Source: Lewinellaceae bacterium
GTDB lineage: Bacteria; Bacteroidota; Bacteroidia; Chitinophagales; Saprospiraceae
Assembly: GCA_016713985.1 (NCBI GenBank)
Contig: JADJOD010000030.1
Coordinates: 1 to 64,000, forward strand
DNA length: 64,000 bases
Direction of reading: 5' to 3'
Positions within the stretch are counted from its first letter, which is position 1; each line of letters starts with the position of its first letter. A program made the translations under genes and the position numbers. This document shows positions 8,640 through 17,825 of this stretch, piece after piece. The notes beneath the pieces are model-generated. The model was not told the origin of the DNA. It saw nothing but the letters and a program-made list of their open reading frames with translations, and ran no database searches.

Positions 8640-9125
8640 CTATTCTTCGGCCAGGTCGAGGATCATGATTTTTTGCCAGATTTTGGCGGCCATGCCCTGG
8701 GTCAGCGCTTCGAGGTCGTTCACTGCATTCAGGATAACGGGGTCTTCCATATTTTGTGCAAACAAGGCAGCAATCTTGCTGTTGAGCGCCAGCATTTCCG
8801 AACAATAGTCTAAGTAGCGGGTCAATTGGTGGCGTGTAAGGTTGCGGTCGGGTGATGCCTGGGTTTGAGTGAACTGGCCCAGCAGATACGCGGGGTCTTT
8901 GGTCAGCTGGTGCATATCCACCACGTGGGCGATACTGCGCAGGCGGTGCAAAGCGGCCAGTGCAGAGCGTTGTTTGAGCCGGGTTTCCAGGTTGATCAGG
9001 AAAAAAAAAGCCAGGCCCAGCAGGATCAATTCCTGTGTCTGTGCGGTTTTGTCCGGCCAAAACTCCGAATAATTTGAACAAGGCTGGACAAAAACTGAAC
9101 AAAAACTGGCCTGGCGGATGGGCAT
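8640..9125 (-). CDS. Conserved hypothetical membrane protein, possibly 5'-truncated
   Basis: The 161-residue product has a membrane segment at about residues 33-46 (ELILLGLAFFFLINLE) and then a helical soluble part with the stretches LRSIAHVVDMHQLTKDP and LTRYLDYCSEML. I believe this helical core recurs in an uncharacterised family of Bacteroidota and other phyla, from memory only. The first 28 residues look unlike a designed N terminus (Cys-rich, no clear signal), so the gene may have lost or frame-shifted its real 5' end, only 64 bases from the divergent gene at 9190. No function is claimed. Confidence 0.6.
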   Translation of the reverse strand: MPIRQASFCSVFVQPCSNYSEFWPDKTAQTQELILLGLAFFFLINLETRLKQRSALAALHRLRSIAHVVDMHQLTKDPAYLLGQFTQTQASPDRNLTRHQLTRYLDYCSEMLALNSKIAALFAQNMEDPVILNAVNDLEALTQGMAAKIWQKIMILDLAEE

Positions 9126-9189
9126 TTCCGGTCCGCATTTTTGTACCGTGCATCAATTTTGATTTAAAAACGTTTAAACCCTCTTCACG

Positions 9190-9654
9190 ATGAAAATTTT
9201 CCAAGTATGCTCTTTTTGCTTTGCCTTGCTGTTTTCCGCTACTGTTTCCGGCCAGAGCGCCAATGTCCTGACCGTACAAAATGATTTTGCCGCGTTCGGC
9301 AGGGGCGACATCGCAACCATAATCCGGTCCACCACAGAAAATATCGTCTGGAAACACGCCGGCAACCCGGATATCGTGGCTTTTGCGGGCACTTTCAATG
9401 GCCACGAGGGTGTGGGCCGTTTTTTTCAGCAGGTCGGCAGCAGTGTGAACATCACTGTTTTTGAGCCGCAGAATTTTGTTGAAAACGGCAATACGGTTAC
9501 CTCGACGGTCAAAATCACGGGTACGGTGCTCGCAACGGGCAAAGAATACAACAATACGATCGACATGGTATTTACGTTCGACGCGGCGGGAATGGTGACG
9601 AACTGGGAAGCCAAAGGTGACGTGACGGATCTGGAGGCGGCGTTTGCGAAGTGA
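9190..9654 (+). CDS. Secreted SnoaL/NTF2-like protein
   Basis: The 154-residue protein starts with a signal peptide (MKIFQVCSFCFALLFSATVS, cleavage after SGQ). The mature part is one NTF2/SnoaL-like alpha+beta barrel: a helix with VQNDFAAFGRGDIATIIRS, the ENIVWKHAG strand, the GHEGVGRFFQQV helix and C-terminal strands. Such cone folds act as small-molecule isomerases, hydrolases or binding pockets; nothing here fixes the ligand. It is divergent from the gene at 8640 and convergent with the Uma2 gene, so probably monocistronic. Confidence 0.8.
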   Translation: MKIFQVCSFCFALLFSATVSGQSANVLTVQNDFAAFGRGDIATIIRSTTENIVWKHAGNPDIVAFAGTFNGHEGVGRFFQQVGSSVNITVFEPQNFVENGNTVTSTVKITGTVLATGKEYNNTIDMVFTFDAAGMVTNWEAKGDVTDLEAAFAK

Positions 9655-9674
9655 TGTCTTTTTCACCCTGACGA

Positions 9675-9724
9675 CACGACGGGCCACGGCGCAGAGAGCC
9701 GATCATTCATAATGGCCCGTCGTG
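9675..9724. terminator. Inverted repeat between convergent genes, candidate terminator
   Basis: The 12-base arms 9675-9686 (CACGACGGGCCA) and 9713-9724 (TGGCCCGTCGTG) are perfect reverse complements. The right arm lies in the last codons of the Uma2 gene. There is no long T-tract, so it may also be a repeat element. Confidence 0.5.
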
Positions 9725-10318
9725 TTGCCCTATCCCGCTATACACCTGTTTCAACAACAGTGTACAGCCTTGAATATCAACAATATCTTCGTTATCTTCA
9801 GTAGCAGTATACACCCACTGCCGTTCGTCGCCGGTTCGATGGTAAGATTGAATCAGTTTTTCGCGTTGGGAGACCAGAATGTATTGCCGGAGGGATTTGA
9901 TTTTCTGGTAGCAGGCCCATTTGTCTATCTTATCTTCTTCCTCCGTGCTTTTAGACAAAATTTCCAGGATCAGAATGGGATTAAGCGTTGCTTTCATCTC
10001 TCCCTTATGTGAATGGAATTGCTGTTCACCGCATACAACCAAGATATCGGGGTAAAAAACTTTATTACAGGCCTGTACATAAACCATCCGGTCAGAAGTG
10101 TACAGCTTGCAGCCCTTTTTTTTCAGGCATTGGTAAATGTTTCCGGCGATGTTCATTTGTATTTCACCGTGTTCGGGTGACGTATAAGACATCGCTCGAA
10201 TTTCGCCATCCAGGTATTCATGACGAACATCTGACCTCATTTCCAGGTCGAAATACGCTTCCAGCGTGAAATTCTTCTTACCTCCTGTATTTGGCGCTGA
10301 GAAACTTTGCGACGGCAT
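9707..10318 (-). CDS. Uma2-family (DUF820) putative PD-(D/E)xK nuclease
   Basis: The 203-residue protein shows the family pattern: an N-terminal TLEAYFDLEM, the YLDGEIRAMSYTSPEH segment, YPDILVVCGEQ (acidic residue after the core strand), then NPILILEILSKSTEEEDKIDKW with the catalytic-type E and the following D/K. Uma2 proteins are abundant in cyanobacteria and Bacteroidota and are predicted endonucleases of unclear biological role, often of mobile origin. It stands alone between a convergent NTF2-like gene and uvrB. All motif residues seem present. Confidence 0.85.
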   Translation of the reverse strand: MPSQSFSAPNTGGKKNFTLEAYFDLEMRSDVRHEYLDGEIRAMSYTSPEHGEIQMNIAGNIYQCLKKKGCKLYTSDRMVYVQACNKVFYPDILVVCGEQQFHSHKGEMKATLNPILILEILSKSTEEEDKIDKWACYQKIKSLRQYILVSQREKLIQSYHRTGDERQWVYTATEDNEDIVDIQGCTLLLKQVYSGIGQHDGPL

Positions 10319-10402
10319 GCCGGTATTTTTCTGACAAAATTACTTTAAAAACAGAATATTAGCCTTCCTGAGGCCTTTTTTCTCGTTGTTTCCGGCTGCT
10401 GG

Positions 10403-10421
10403 CGCGAAGTTTTACTTCGCG
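10403..10421. repeat. Short perfect palindrome downstream of uvrB
   Basis: CGCGAAGT (10403-10410), loop TTT, ACTTCGCG (10414-10421). It sits between the uvrB stop and the Uma2 start. It resembles the stems of the hairpin array at 37.5 kb but has no GTAG head and no T-tract. Confidence 0.55.
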
Positions 10422-10429
10422 TCAAAACG

Positions 10430-12469
10430 TCACCCCTCATACCCAAACCTTTCCCCCAACATCTTTTTCAATGCCAGCATCTCGTCGCGGTATTGCGCTG
10501 CCGTGATAAAATCGAGGTCTTTCGACGCCTTTTTCATGTTGTTTTCCGCAGCAGCGATCATTTTTTCCAGTTGGCTGCGTGTGGCATAGGCGACCACAGG
10601 TTCGGCGGCGAGGTCAACGCCTTCTTTTTCAACGTAATATTTCGTTTGTTCCACACCGCGGATATCGAGGATGGTCCGCTGCGCGAGAATTTGTTCCCGC
10701 GTTTTGGTCACGGTGGTTGGTGTGATGCCGTGTTCTTCGTTGTAGGCAATCTGCACTAAGCGGCGGCGGTTGGTTTCCTCGATGGTGTTGCGCATGGAAT
10801 CGGTCACCTTGTCGGCGTAGAAGACGACGAGGCCGTTCGAGTTCCGGGCAGCGCGACCGGCGGTTTGCGTGAGCGAGCGGGCATTTCGCAAAAAACCCTC
10901 TTTGTCCGCGTCGAGAATGGCCACAAGCGACACCTCCGGCAGGTCAAGGCCTTCACGAAGCAGGTTGACGCCGATGAGTACGTCGTATTCGCCGAGGCGC
11001 AGGTCACGCAGGATTTCCACCCGTTCCAGGGTTTCCACTTCGGAGTGGATGTAGCGGCAGCGAATGCCCACTTTTGCAAAATAAGCGGCCAGTTCCTCGG
11101 CCATGCGTTTGGTGAGGGTGGTTACCAGCGCCCGTTCACCCGCTTCGGTGCGCTTTCTTATTTCTTCCAACAGGTCGTCGATCTGGTTCAGGGAAGGGCG
11201 CACTTCGATGGGCGGATCGAGCAGGCCGGTGGGCCGCACGAGTTGTTCCACCACCGTGCCTTCCGTTTGTTCGAGTTCATAGTCGGCGGGTGTGGCGCTT
11301 ACAAAAATCACCTGGTTGATCTGGCCTTCAAATTCTTCAAAACTGAGCGGGCGGTTGTCCATGGCCGAGGGCAGGCGGAAGCCCCAGTTGACCAGCGATT
11401 GTTTGCGCGCGCGGTCGCCGCCCCACATGCCGCGCACTTGCGGTATGGTTACATGGCTTTCATCCACGATCAGCAGGTAATCATCGGGAAAATAATCGAG
11501 CAGGCAGAACGGCCGGGCGCCCGGCTTGCGGCGGTCGAAAAAACGCGAGTAGTTTTCGATGCCGGAGCAGTAACCGAGTTCCCGGATCATTTCCAGGTCG
11601 AAAGCCGTGCGTTCGCGGATACGGCGGGCTTCCGGCGTACGGCCTTCCGAGATAAAATACTTTTCCTGCGCCGTCATTTCGTCCTGTATCTCATTGATAA
11701 TCTGGCTCAGACGGTCTTTGGGTGCCACGTACAGATTGGCCGGAAAAACGGCGGCCGTCTCCATACTTTCGATACGTTTGCCGGAGGTGAGTTCGATACT
11801 TTCGATACTTTCCACTTCGTCGCCCCAGAAAATAATCCGGTAACCCCAGTCGGCATACGGCAGATTGATGTCTACCGTGTCGCCGCGTACGCGGAAAGTT
11901 GCGCGGCTGAAATCAGTCTCCGTTCGGGCGTACAAACTGTCCACAAGCGAATACAGAAATTGCGTTTTCGAAAGTTTCATACCCTTGTGCAGCCGGATAA
12001 TCCCTGTTTTATAATCTTCCGGGTTGCCCATACCATAAATACACGACACCGAGGCCACGATGATGATGTCGCGCCGACCGGAAAGCAGGGTGCTGGTCGC
12101 TTTCAGGCGCAATTTATCCACTAATTCGTTGATATTCAGGTCTTTTTCAATATAGGTGTCGGTAACTGACAGGTATGCTTCCGGTTGGTAATAATCATAA
12201 TACGATACGAAGTACTCCACGGCGTTGTCCGGGAAAAAAGTCTGGAGCTCGCTGAACAACTGTGCCGTCAACGTCTTGTTGTGTGTCAATACCAGCGTCG
12301 GGCGATTGACCCGGGCGATGACGTTGGCCATGGTAAAGGTTTTGCCGGAACCCGTTACGCCGAGCAAAACCTGGGCGCGTTCGCCGCTTTTTACACCGTT
12401 TACAAGTTGTTCGATGGCCTGGGGCTGATCACCTGTGGGCTGATATTGGGACGTGATTTTGAATTCCAT
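10430..12469 (-). CDS. uvrB: UvrABC excision-repair helicase subunit B
   Basis: The start at 12469 (MEFKITSQYQPTGDQPQAI) gives 679 residues, the usual UvrB length; the frame extends to 12670 but those codons do not look protein-like. Visible are Walker A GVTGSGKTFTMAN, the beta-hairpin region YYDYYQPEAYL, the DESHVTIPQ box, helicase motifs including LREGLDLPEV and QTAGRAARN, and a C-terminal UVR domain (LEKMIAAAENNMKKASKDLD). UvrB verifies DNA damage delivered by UvrA and loads UvrC in nucleotide-excision repair. No other uvr gene is nearby. It is divergent from the LGFP gene. Confidence 0.97.
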   Translation of the reverse strand: MEFKITSQYQPTGDQPQAIEQLVNGVKSGERAQVLLGVTGSGKTFTMANVIARVNRPTLVLTHNKTLTAQLFSELQTFFPDNAVEYFVSYYDYYQPEAYLSVTDTYIEKDLNINELVDKLRLKATSTLLSGRRDIIIVASVSCIYGMGNPEDYKTGIIRLHKGMKLSKTQFLYSLVDSLYARTETDFSRATFRVRGDTVDINLPYADWGYRIIFWGDEVESIESIELTSGKRIESMETAAVFPANLYVAPKDRLSQIINEIQDEMTAQEKYFISEGRTPEARRIRERTAFDLEMIRELGYCSGIENYSRFFDRRKPGARPFCLLDYFPDDYLLIVDESHVTIPQVRGMWGGDRARKQSLVNWGFRLPSAMDNRPLSFEEFEGQINQVIFVSATPADYELEQTEGTVVEQLVRPTGLLDPPIEVRPSLNQIDDLLEEIRKRTEAGERALVTTLTKRMAEELAAYFAKVGIRCRYIHSEVETLERVEILRDLRLGEYDVLIGVNLLREGLDLPEVSLVAILDADKEGFLRNARSLTQTAGRAARNSNGLVVFYADKVTDSMRNTIEETNRRRLVQIAYNEEHGITPTTVTKTREQILAQRTILDIRGVEQTKYYVEKEGVDLAAEPVVAYATRSQLEKMIAAAENNMKKASKDLDFITAAQYRDEMLALKKMLGERFGYEG

Positions 12470-12705
12470 AACCCGCAAATTTCGGGGTTTTTGGCGGCAA
12501 TTACAAAACTTTTTGTGTGAGAAAGGCGGGTGGGTAGAATATTTGCAGGTGTTTTGTTTGGCGGGTAAATAAAGGCGGGGTATATTGTAGCGATTTTCCT
12601 GAACAGAGCCCAATGGCGAATAATCGCCAACTACGTAAAAATAGCCATAAACAGGATAAAGGGTTAGCATATATTCAATAAAATCAATCTAAAAAATTAA
12701 AAAAC

Positions 12706-13851
12706 ATGCCTGTAATAATAAGCGCTAAATACGATTTGCTTAATCGTACAGAAGGGAATTTTTTAGGCGCACCAAACGGGGGTACATACACTACTCAAAA
12801 TGGGATTGGTCGCTATCAGAGATATGATAGCGGTGCAATATATCGCAGGGTCAGTATCCCTTTTGCTTTTGAAATACATGGCGAAATATGGGCGAAATGG
12901 AAATCCTTAGGTGAAGAAAATGGCTTTTTGGGGTACCCGGTTTCAGATGAAACGCCTCCTCCAAGTATCCAATCTCCCAATCGTCATAGTTTATTTGATG
13001 GTGGAATACCAGATGGAAGGGTTCGTGGGGCTATAGTTTGGACACCAACTGATCTTCAGGGAAATGGTGTACGTACATATGAAATACATGGTCCAATATT
13101 TCAAAAATGGAGTTCTAATGGCACTCTAATACCGAGTATGGAGGTTTTGGACAACTTTGGATTTCCTATTTTCCCCGGTTTCCCGCTTACTGATGTATTA
13201 AAATGCGCTGATGGCCAGGGCGAATTTATCCATTTTACGGGTTGTTCATTTTTTTGGTCCCCAAAAACCGGCGCATGGGCTGTTAGTGGTCAAATTAAAG
13301 ATACCTATGCATCTATAGGCTGGGAAAGGAGCCCGCTCGGTTACCCGAGTTCCGATCCCATGCGCCTTCTTGGCAGTACAACCATATTTCAGCGCTTTGA
13401 AAGAGGCAGCATTTGTGTTGCAAGAGATAATTCCACTCGTGTTTCTATTCAAAATTCCACATCTGTTTGGGGATCAGTCGGACGAAGAATTTTTATCGAC
13501 TTTGCCGATTTTGGGAACACTGCTCTTCCTGACGGAGATATCATAAACGTATCTGTAACCGGACACGGAACCATTGGAGATACGACTATTACACTAAATA
13601 AATCACCTCAAATAACAACACGAAAGGAAATATCACTTTGGTCTCCAAGTCGTGGGAAATTACGAACGATTCAAGTTTCCGGAAGAACAAATACTTCATT
13701 TATGACCGTTACTCCCCTTGACTTAGAATCTAATGATCTGTATTTGGTATTTTCAAGAGAATCATTTTGGTTTTTTTCTACAGATGTTTACTGGTTAGGG
13801 AATGCAAACAGGTTGATTGGTAATGATGTGGTTTTCAATTGGGTTAGGTAA
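12706..13851 (+). CDS. LGFP-repeat protein without a signal peptide
   Basis: The 381-residue product has about four LGFP-type units in its first 250 residues, with LGAP (20-23), LGYP (75-78), PGFP (157-160) and LGYP (211-214), each followed or preceded by aromatic/gly-rich turns such as GIGRYQRYDSGAIY and FQRFERGSICV, and by IHGxIxxKW words. The last 130 residues look beta-rich and are unrecognised. LGFP repeats are known from cell-wall-associated actinobacterial proteins and occur scattered in other bacteria, where they probably bind glycans or walls. No signal peptide, lipobox or sorting domain is visible. The gene is visibly AT-richer than its neighbours, suggesting recent acquisition. Confidence 0.75.
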   Translation: MPVIISAKYDLLNRTEGNFLGAPNGGTYTTQNGIGRYQRYDSGAIYRRVSIPFAFEIHGEIWAKWKSLGEENGFLGYPVSDETPPPSIQSPNRHSLFDGGIPDGRVRGAIVWTPTDLQGNGVRTYEIHGPIFQKWSSNGTLIPSMEVLDNFGFPIFPGFPLTDVLKCADGQGEFIHFTGCSFFWSPKTGAWAVSGQIKDTYASIGWERSPLGYPSSDPMRLLGSTTIFQRFERGSICVARDNSTRVSIQNSTSVWGSVGRRIFIDFADFGNTALPDGDIINVSVTGHGTIGDTTITLNKSPQITTRKEISLWSPSRGKLRTIQVSGRTNTSFMTVTPLDLESNDLYLVFSRESFWFFSTDVYWLGNANRLIGNDVVFNWVR

Positions 13852-13913
13852 ATGATTTGCTCGCCCAGTTTGTTGTTCTTCACTCGTACGAAGTTTCCCG
13901 AAAACAACCAATA

Positions 13914-13967
13914 TCGCTGGCGCAACGCTTTGTGTCGTGACAAACTATCGGTTGGGTTATACCTACC
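13914..13967. repeat. Left copy of a diverged 54-base repeat flanking a two-gene segment
   Basis: This stretch matches 15370-15423 at 46 of 54 positions by eye, in the same orientation. Shared blocks include GTCGTGACAAA, TATCGGT and GGTTATACCT. The interval between the copies holds the Crp-type regulator and the lipoprotein, both reading the same way. It could be a mobile-cassette boundary, an integron-type recombination site or an unrelated dispersed repeat. Confidence 0.6.
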
Positions 13968-14092
13968 CTCTCCCCACCCCAAGCAGCGTATCCGTCGGAA
14001 TGTTCAAGTGCTTGTGCGGGGCGAGTATCATTTTGACTGTAAGGTGGCGCTTGCCGCTTTTCTTAAAACGAATCAACCCACAACAAAGAAAC

Positions 14093-14674
14093 TTGACCAC
14101 GCACCCGCTCATCGAGCATTTTGAAACGTATCTACCCTTCAACGAAGAAGAAAAGAAACTGGTGGAAGCAAGGGCAAGCCTTCGGAAAATAAAACGCAGG
14201 CAACTGATTTTGCAGGAAGGATTTGCCTGCAAGCATTATGCGTTTGTTGTGAACGGTTGTTTCAGAATGTACGGCGTGGACGACAAAGGGACCGAACACA
14301 ACCTGCAATTTGCTGCCGAAAACGAATGGATTGCCGACATCGGCAGTTTTCATTCCGGCAAACCGAGCCAATTGTTCATTGAAGCCGTTGAGCCATCGGT
14401 TATTTTGCAAATCGAGAAGAAGGATTTGTATTTTTTATACCTGTCCATTCCAAAACTTGACCGCATTTTCAAAGTCATCATCGAGAACAAATATGTAGAC
14501 CTGCAAAATCGTGTTTTGCAAAACATCAGTTCTACCGCCCAACAGCGGTACCTGAGTTTCCTCGAACAATATCCTACCCTGTCTCTACGACTGCCTAACG
14601 CACAAATCGCTTCTTATCTGGGCATTACGCCGGAGTTTTTGAGCAAAATCAGGAAGGATTTGTCGGAACGGTAG
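14093..14674 (+). CDS. Crp/Fnr-family transcriptional regulator
   Basis: The frame is open from 13937, but the family-like region begins at LIEHFETYLPF; a TTG at 14093 gives 193 residues, the normal size, whereas the upstream codons overlap the 54-base repeat and look non-coding. A cyclic-nucleotide-binding-like beta-roll (about 15-115, with LRKIKRRQLILQEG and YAFVVNGCFRMYGVDDKG) is followed by a dimer helix and an HTH (LPNAQIASYLGITPEFLSKIRKDL). Regulators of this Bacteroidota subgroup usually respond to unknown signals rather than cAMP. It precedes a secreted NTF2-like lipoprotein, which may be a target. The start codon is the least certain part. Confidence 0.85.
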   Translation: MTTHPLIEHFETYLPFNEEEKKLVEARASLRKIKRRQLILQEGFACKHYAFVVNGCFRMYGVDDKGTEHNLQFAAENEWIADIGSFHSGKPSQLFIEAVEPSVILQIEKKDLYFLYLSIPKLDRIFKVIIENKYVDLQNRVLQNISSTAQQRYLSFLEQYPTLSLRLPNAQIASYLGITPEFLSKIRKDLSER

Positions 14675-14764
14675 GTCCGAAATCTTAAACCATATTAAGG
14701 TTATTTCTTAAGATACTTTATTGGTTGCGCTCTGCCAATGAGGCCAACTTTGCACCATTGTTAA

Positions 14765-14791
14765 GTAGTAGGACGGAAATCTTTTCCGTCC
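14765..14791. repeat. GTAG-headed hairpin between the Crp-type gene and the lipoprotein gene
   Basis: GTAG (14765-14768) and TA precede a perfect palindrome: GGACGGAAA (14771-14779), loop TCT, TTTCCGTCC (14783-14791). Its stem start GGACGGA resembles the aroB palindrome arms. It may be a REP-like element or the terminator of the regulator gene. Confidence 0.6.
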
Positions 14792-14872
14792 AGATGATTC
14801 ATTTTCAGAATGTTCGGAAGAAAATTAGTATCATTAATTTTGTCCGCTTACTTAATTCAAAAAATTGCAAAA

Positions 14873-15355
14873 ATGAAAATCTCCGTGGTTCTCCTGGCAA
14901 TACTACTCTTCTTGGGTTGCCAAAGCAGGATGGACAATCAAAATTCTTCCAGCAATCAAAAAAATACAGAAATGGAAAACGAAAAAAGTGCAATCGAAAA
15001 AGTGCTCTACGCTTATCGGGATGCCCTAAACGCATCAGATACAGGCAAAGTATTGCCACTTTACACCTCAAATGGTGTGTTTATGCCCTCAAATGCCCCT
15101 ACAGCAGTCGGACAAGAACAAGTCAAAGCTGCTTACGATTTCGTCTTTAGCAATATCCAACTGAAAATCGAATTTTTCATTGACGAAATCGAGACGCACG
15201 GCGACTTTGCCTTTGCCCGAACCACATCAAAGGGAACAACTTTAATTCATGCTACGGGGCAAACCGTTCCGGAAGAAAATCGTGAGTTGTTTGTGCTTCG
15301 TAAAGAAAACGGTTCATGGAAAATTGACCGCTATATGTTTAACAAGATGAAATAG
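14873..15355 (+). CDS. NTF2-like (DUF4440/SgcJ-type) lipoprotein
   Basis: Start at 14873 (MKISVVLLAILLFLGCQS) gives 160 residues with a type II signal peptide and the lipobox LFLGC. After a Ser/Asn/Gln-rich linker the mature domain is a cone-shaped NTF2 fold: IEKVLYAYRDALNASD, KVLPLYTSNGVFMPSN and a final ELFVLRKENGSWKIDRYMF strand typical of SgcJ/EcaC and DUF4440 proteins. These are found as small lipoproteins or cytosolic enzymes of unclear substrate. It lies about 200 bases after the Crp-type gene and inside the repeat-bracketed segment. The longer open frame to 14810 would place charged residues before the signal. Confidence 0.82.
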   Translation: MKISVVLLAILLFLGCQSRMDNQNSSSNQKNTEMENEKSAIEKVLYAYRDALNASDTGKVLPLYTSNGVFMPSNAPTAVGQEQVKAAYDFVFSNIQLKIEFFIDEIETHGDFAFARTTSKGTTLIHATGQTVPEENRELFVLRKENGSWKIDRYMFNKMK

Positions 15356-15369
15356 AATCACTGCTTCGC

Positions 15370-15423
15370 TCGCTGACGCGACGCTATGCGTCGTGACAAA
15401 ATATCGGTCAGGTTATACCTGCC
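15370..15423. repeat. Right copy of the diverged 54-base repeat
   Basis: Same orientation as 13914-13967 with 46 of 54 positions identical. This copy holds the short palindrome CGACGC-TAT-GCGTCG, which is degraded in the left copy. It starts 14 bases after the lipoprotein stop and ends 80 bases before the broken oxidoreductase gene. Confidence 0.6.
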
Positions 15424-15502
15424 TTCCCCAGCAAAATATCTGCTGAAATATTCAGTTGCCAGTTCAACACAACACAGTTTTGCGGTTGCCACCGGTTACT
15501 CC

Positions 15503-17759
15503 CTAATCCAGCTCCTTTTCCTCCGAAAGGAAAGGTTGGTGGTACGACCTCTTTCCCGTCGCTTTGTAAAGCGCGTTGGCAACGGCGCCAAAAACGGGGG
15601 GGAAGGGCGGTTCTCCCAAGCCGGTCGGGGCGATGTCGTTTTTGACAAAATGCACGTCGATGGCCTTAGGCGCTTCATGTATCCGGATCATCCGGTATTT
15701 GTCAAAATTGTTTTGTTCCGGTTGCCCGTTTTTGAACGTCAACGCCCCGTAAAAAGCATTGCCGATGCCATCGGTAACGGCGCCTTCCACCATGTTGGTC
15801 GCCGACAAGGGATTGACGATAATACCGCAATCAAGCGCCGACGTCACTTTCTCCACGGTGACTTTACCTTTTTTTACGGACAAGTCCAATACATGAGCCG
15901 CGTAGGAATTGTGGCAGAAATAAGCCGCCACGCCGCGGGATAGTTTGGACTTTTTGCCGGCCGTCCATCCCGATTTTTCCCGCACCAATTCCAACACCCC
16001 CGCATAGCGGTCCGGGTCATAATCGTTTTTTTCCCACAGGATTGGTTTTGGCGCGTTTCAACAATTCGAGGCGAAATGCGATCGGATCTTTGCCCATCGC
16101 CTCTGCGAGTTCATCCAGGAAGGACTGTTCCACACCCGCGATGAAGTTGGATCGCGGTGCGCGGAAAGCTCCGATGGTGATATTGGAAGGGACGGCCCAT
16201 TCCTCCGCGAGGTAATTATCTATTGCGCCTGCCGGGAAACGATTCGCATGGAGCGGACTTTCCGGGATACCTCCTGCGATCACGTGGAAACCGATGAGGT
16301 TTTTATCGGCATCCAGCGCCGCGCGGTAGGTGGCGTGATAAGACGGGCGGTAAATTCCATACGTCATGTCGTCCTCCCGGGAATAGATCAACTTGACCGG
16401 TGCGTTCATTTTTTGCGAAATAACAGCGGCCTCAACCATATACTAGCCATAAGCACGGCGGCCAAAGCCCCCGCCCATTCGGGTCAAATGGATGTCAATC
16501 TTGTCAATAGGCAGGCCGAGTCTTGCGGAAAGTGTTTTTTCTACAAATTCGGGAGCCTGTACCGGGGCGGCCAGTTCCGCCTTTTCTGCCGTCACATGTG
16601 CGAAGCAGTTCATCGGCTCCATGCAGTTGTGCGCGAGAAATGGCGCGGAATAGGTGCGTTCTATAATTTTGGCGGCATTTTTAAAAGCAGCCTCCGGGTC
16701 GCCGTCTTTTCGAACCGTTTTTGCGGATGTGACGGCTGTTTCCGCCATTTTCCGGACGTGAGCGCTGCTGCTTTCCAGTCCGCCCGGGATGAAGACTTCC
16801 CTTTTCTGTCCCCCCCAGAAATTTTGCATTTCCTTTGTATCTGCAATCGGCTCCCATTCTATTTGCATTGCTTTTTTGGCGTTCATCACTTCCCAGGTGC
16901 TGTTCCCCACTATTGCCACGAGGTCGTTGAACGTTCGGGTATCAAATATTTCCTTTACGTAATCCTCTTTTAAAACCTGGAAGGTGAACACATCCCGGAT
17001 GCCCGGCATAGCTTTGGCGGCGGTGGCGTCGCAAGATTTTAACTTCATGCCAAATGCAGGCGGATGGGCAATCATGGCGATCAGCATCCCTTCCCGGCGG
17101 TAATCCATACCGAACATCGGCTTGCCGGTTACGATTTTGGCACCTTCCACATTTTTGCGCGGGGTACCGACGATTTTGAAGTCTTTGGTATCCTTGAGTT
17201 TTATCTCTTTCGGCACCGGGATTTGGGCCGCAGCCGAGGCCATTTCGCCGTAAGTGACTGATTTTCCGCTGGTTTTGTGGGATAAAACCCCGTTTTCGGT
17301 GCTGATTTCCTCCGCAGGCACCTGCCATGTCTGCGCTGCCGCCTGCACCAGCATATGCCTCGCCGATGCGCCCGCCGTGCGCAATGCCTGCCATCCCTGA
17401 CGGATTGACTGGCTGCCGCCTGTAAACTGGCGGGTGTAAACCGCGGTGTTGAACCGGGCCTGTTCCACAAGGACACTTTTCCAGTCCACATCGAGTTCTT
17501 CCGCCACGATCATGGGCATGGAGGTCATCAGGTTCTGGCCGAATTCGGGGTTCGGTGAAAAAATGGTGACTTCGCCCGTGCCCGTGATTTTGATAAAGCC
17601 GTTCAGGTCCACCCAGTCCTTTGTATCGACCGCTTTGCCCGATTTTTCAACCGGTACCAAATTGGCAAACCAGTTAAAACCGAGCATCATGCCGCCGCCG
17701 GAAAGGGTCGTCACTTTTAAAAATGAACGCCTGTTGTATGTAGTTTTAATGATGCTCAT
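15503..17759 (-). pseudogene. Isoquinoline 1-oxidoreductase-like molybdopterin subunit, interrupted by a stop and a frameshift
   Basis: Read through, the gene would encode about 750 residues of the xanthine-dehydrogenase-like family (IorB type): a Tat-like signal NRRSFLKVT near residue 10, molybdopterin segments such as GGGFGRRAYG, and near the end TGLGEP with the catalytic-type Glu. Two lesions break it. An in-frame TAG at 16443-16445 follows GRRAYG, where relatives continue with a residue before YMVEAA; a C-to-T change of CAG would explain it. Then a run of seven A (complement of 16025-16031) shifts the frame after NPVGK; six A would restore ENDYDP-like continuation into LELVREKSGW. The partner 2Fe-2S subunit upstream is intact. 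Either a decaying gene or sequence errors. Confidence 0.85.
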
Positions 17760-17825
17760 TTTTTTGTTTTTGTCATTAAGTCATTGGCTGTTTGTCATTT
17801 ATGACCGAATGATTTCAATGACGAA

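Noticed and set aside
8617..9687. Long minus-strand frame overlapping the NTF2-like gene
   Set aside because: It is antisense to the signal-peptide protein at 9190 and to the frame of the gene at 8640; composition is not protein-like.
10865..12124. 419-codon plus-strand frame opposite uvrB
   Set aside because: Shadow of uvrB; no domain recognised and uvrB is certain.
13914..15423. Integron attC pair
   Set aside because: The core-site consensus is only partly matched and no integrase is in the window; kept only as a possibility in the repeat entries.
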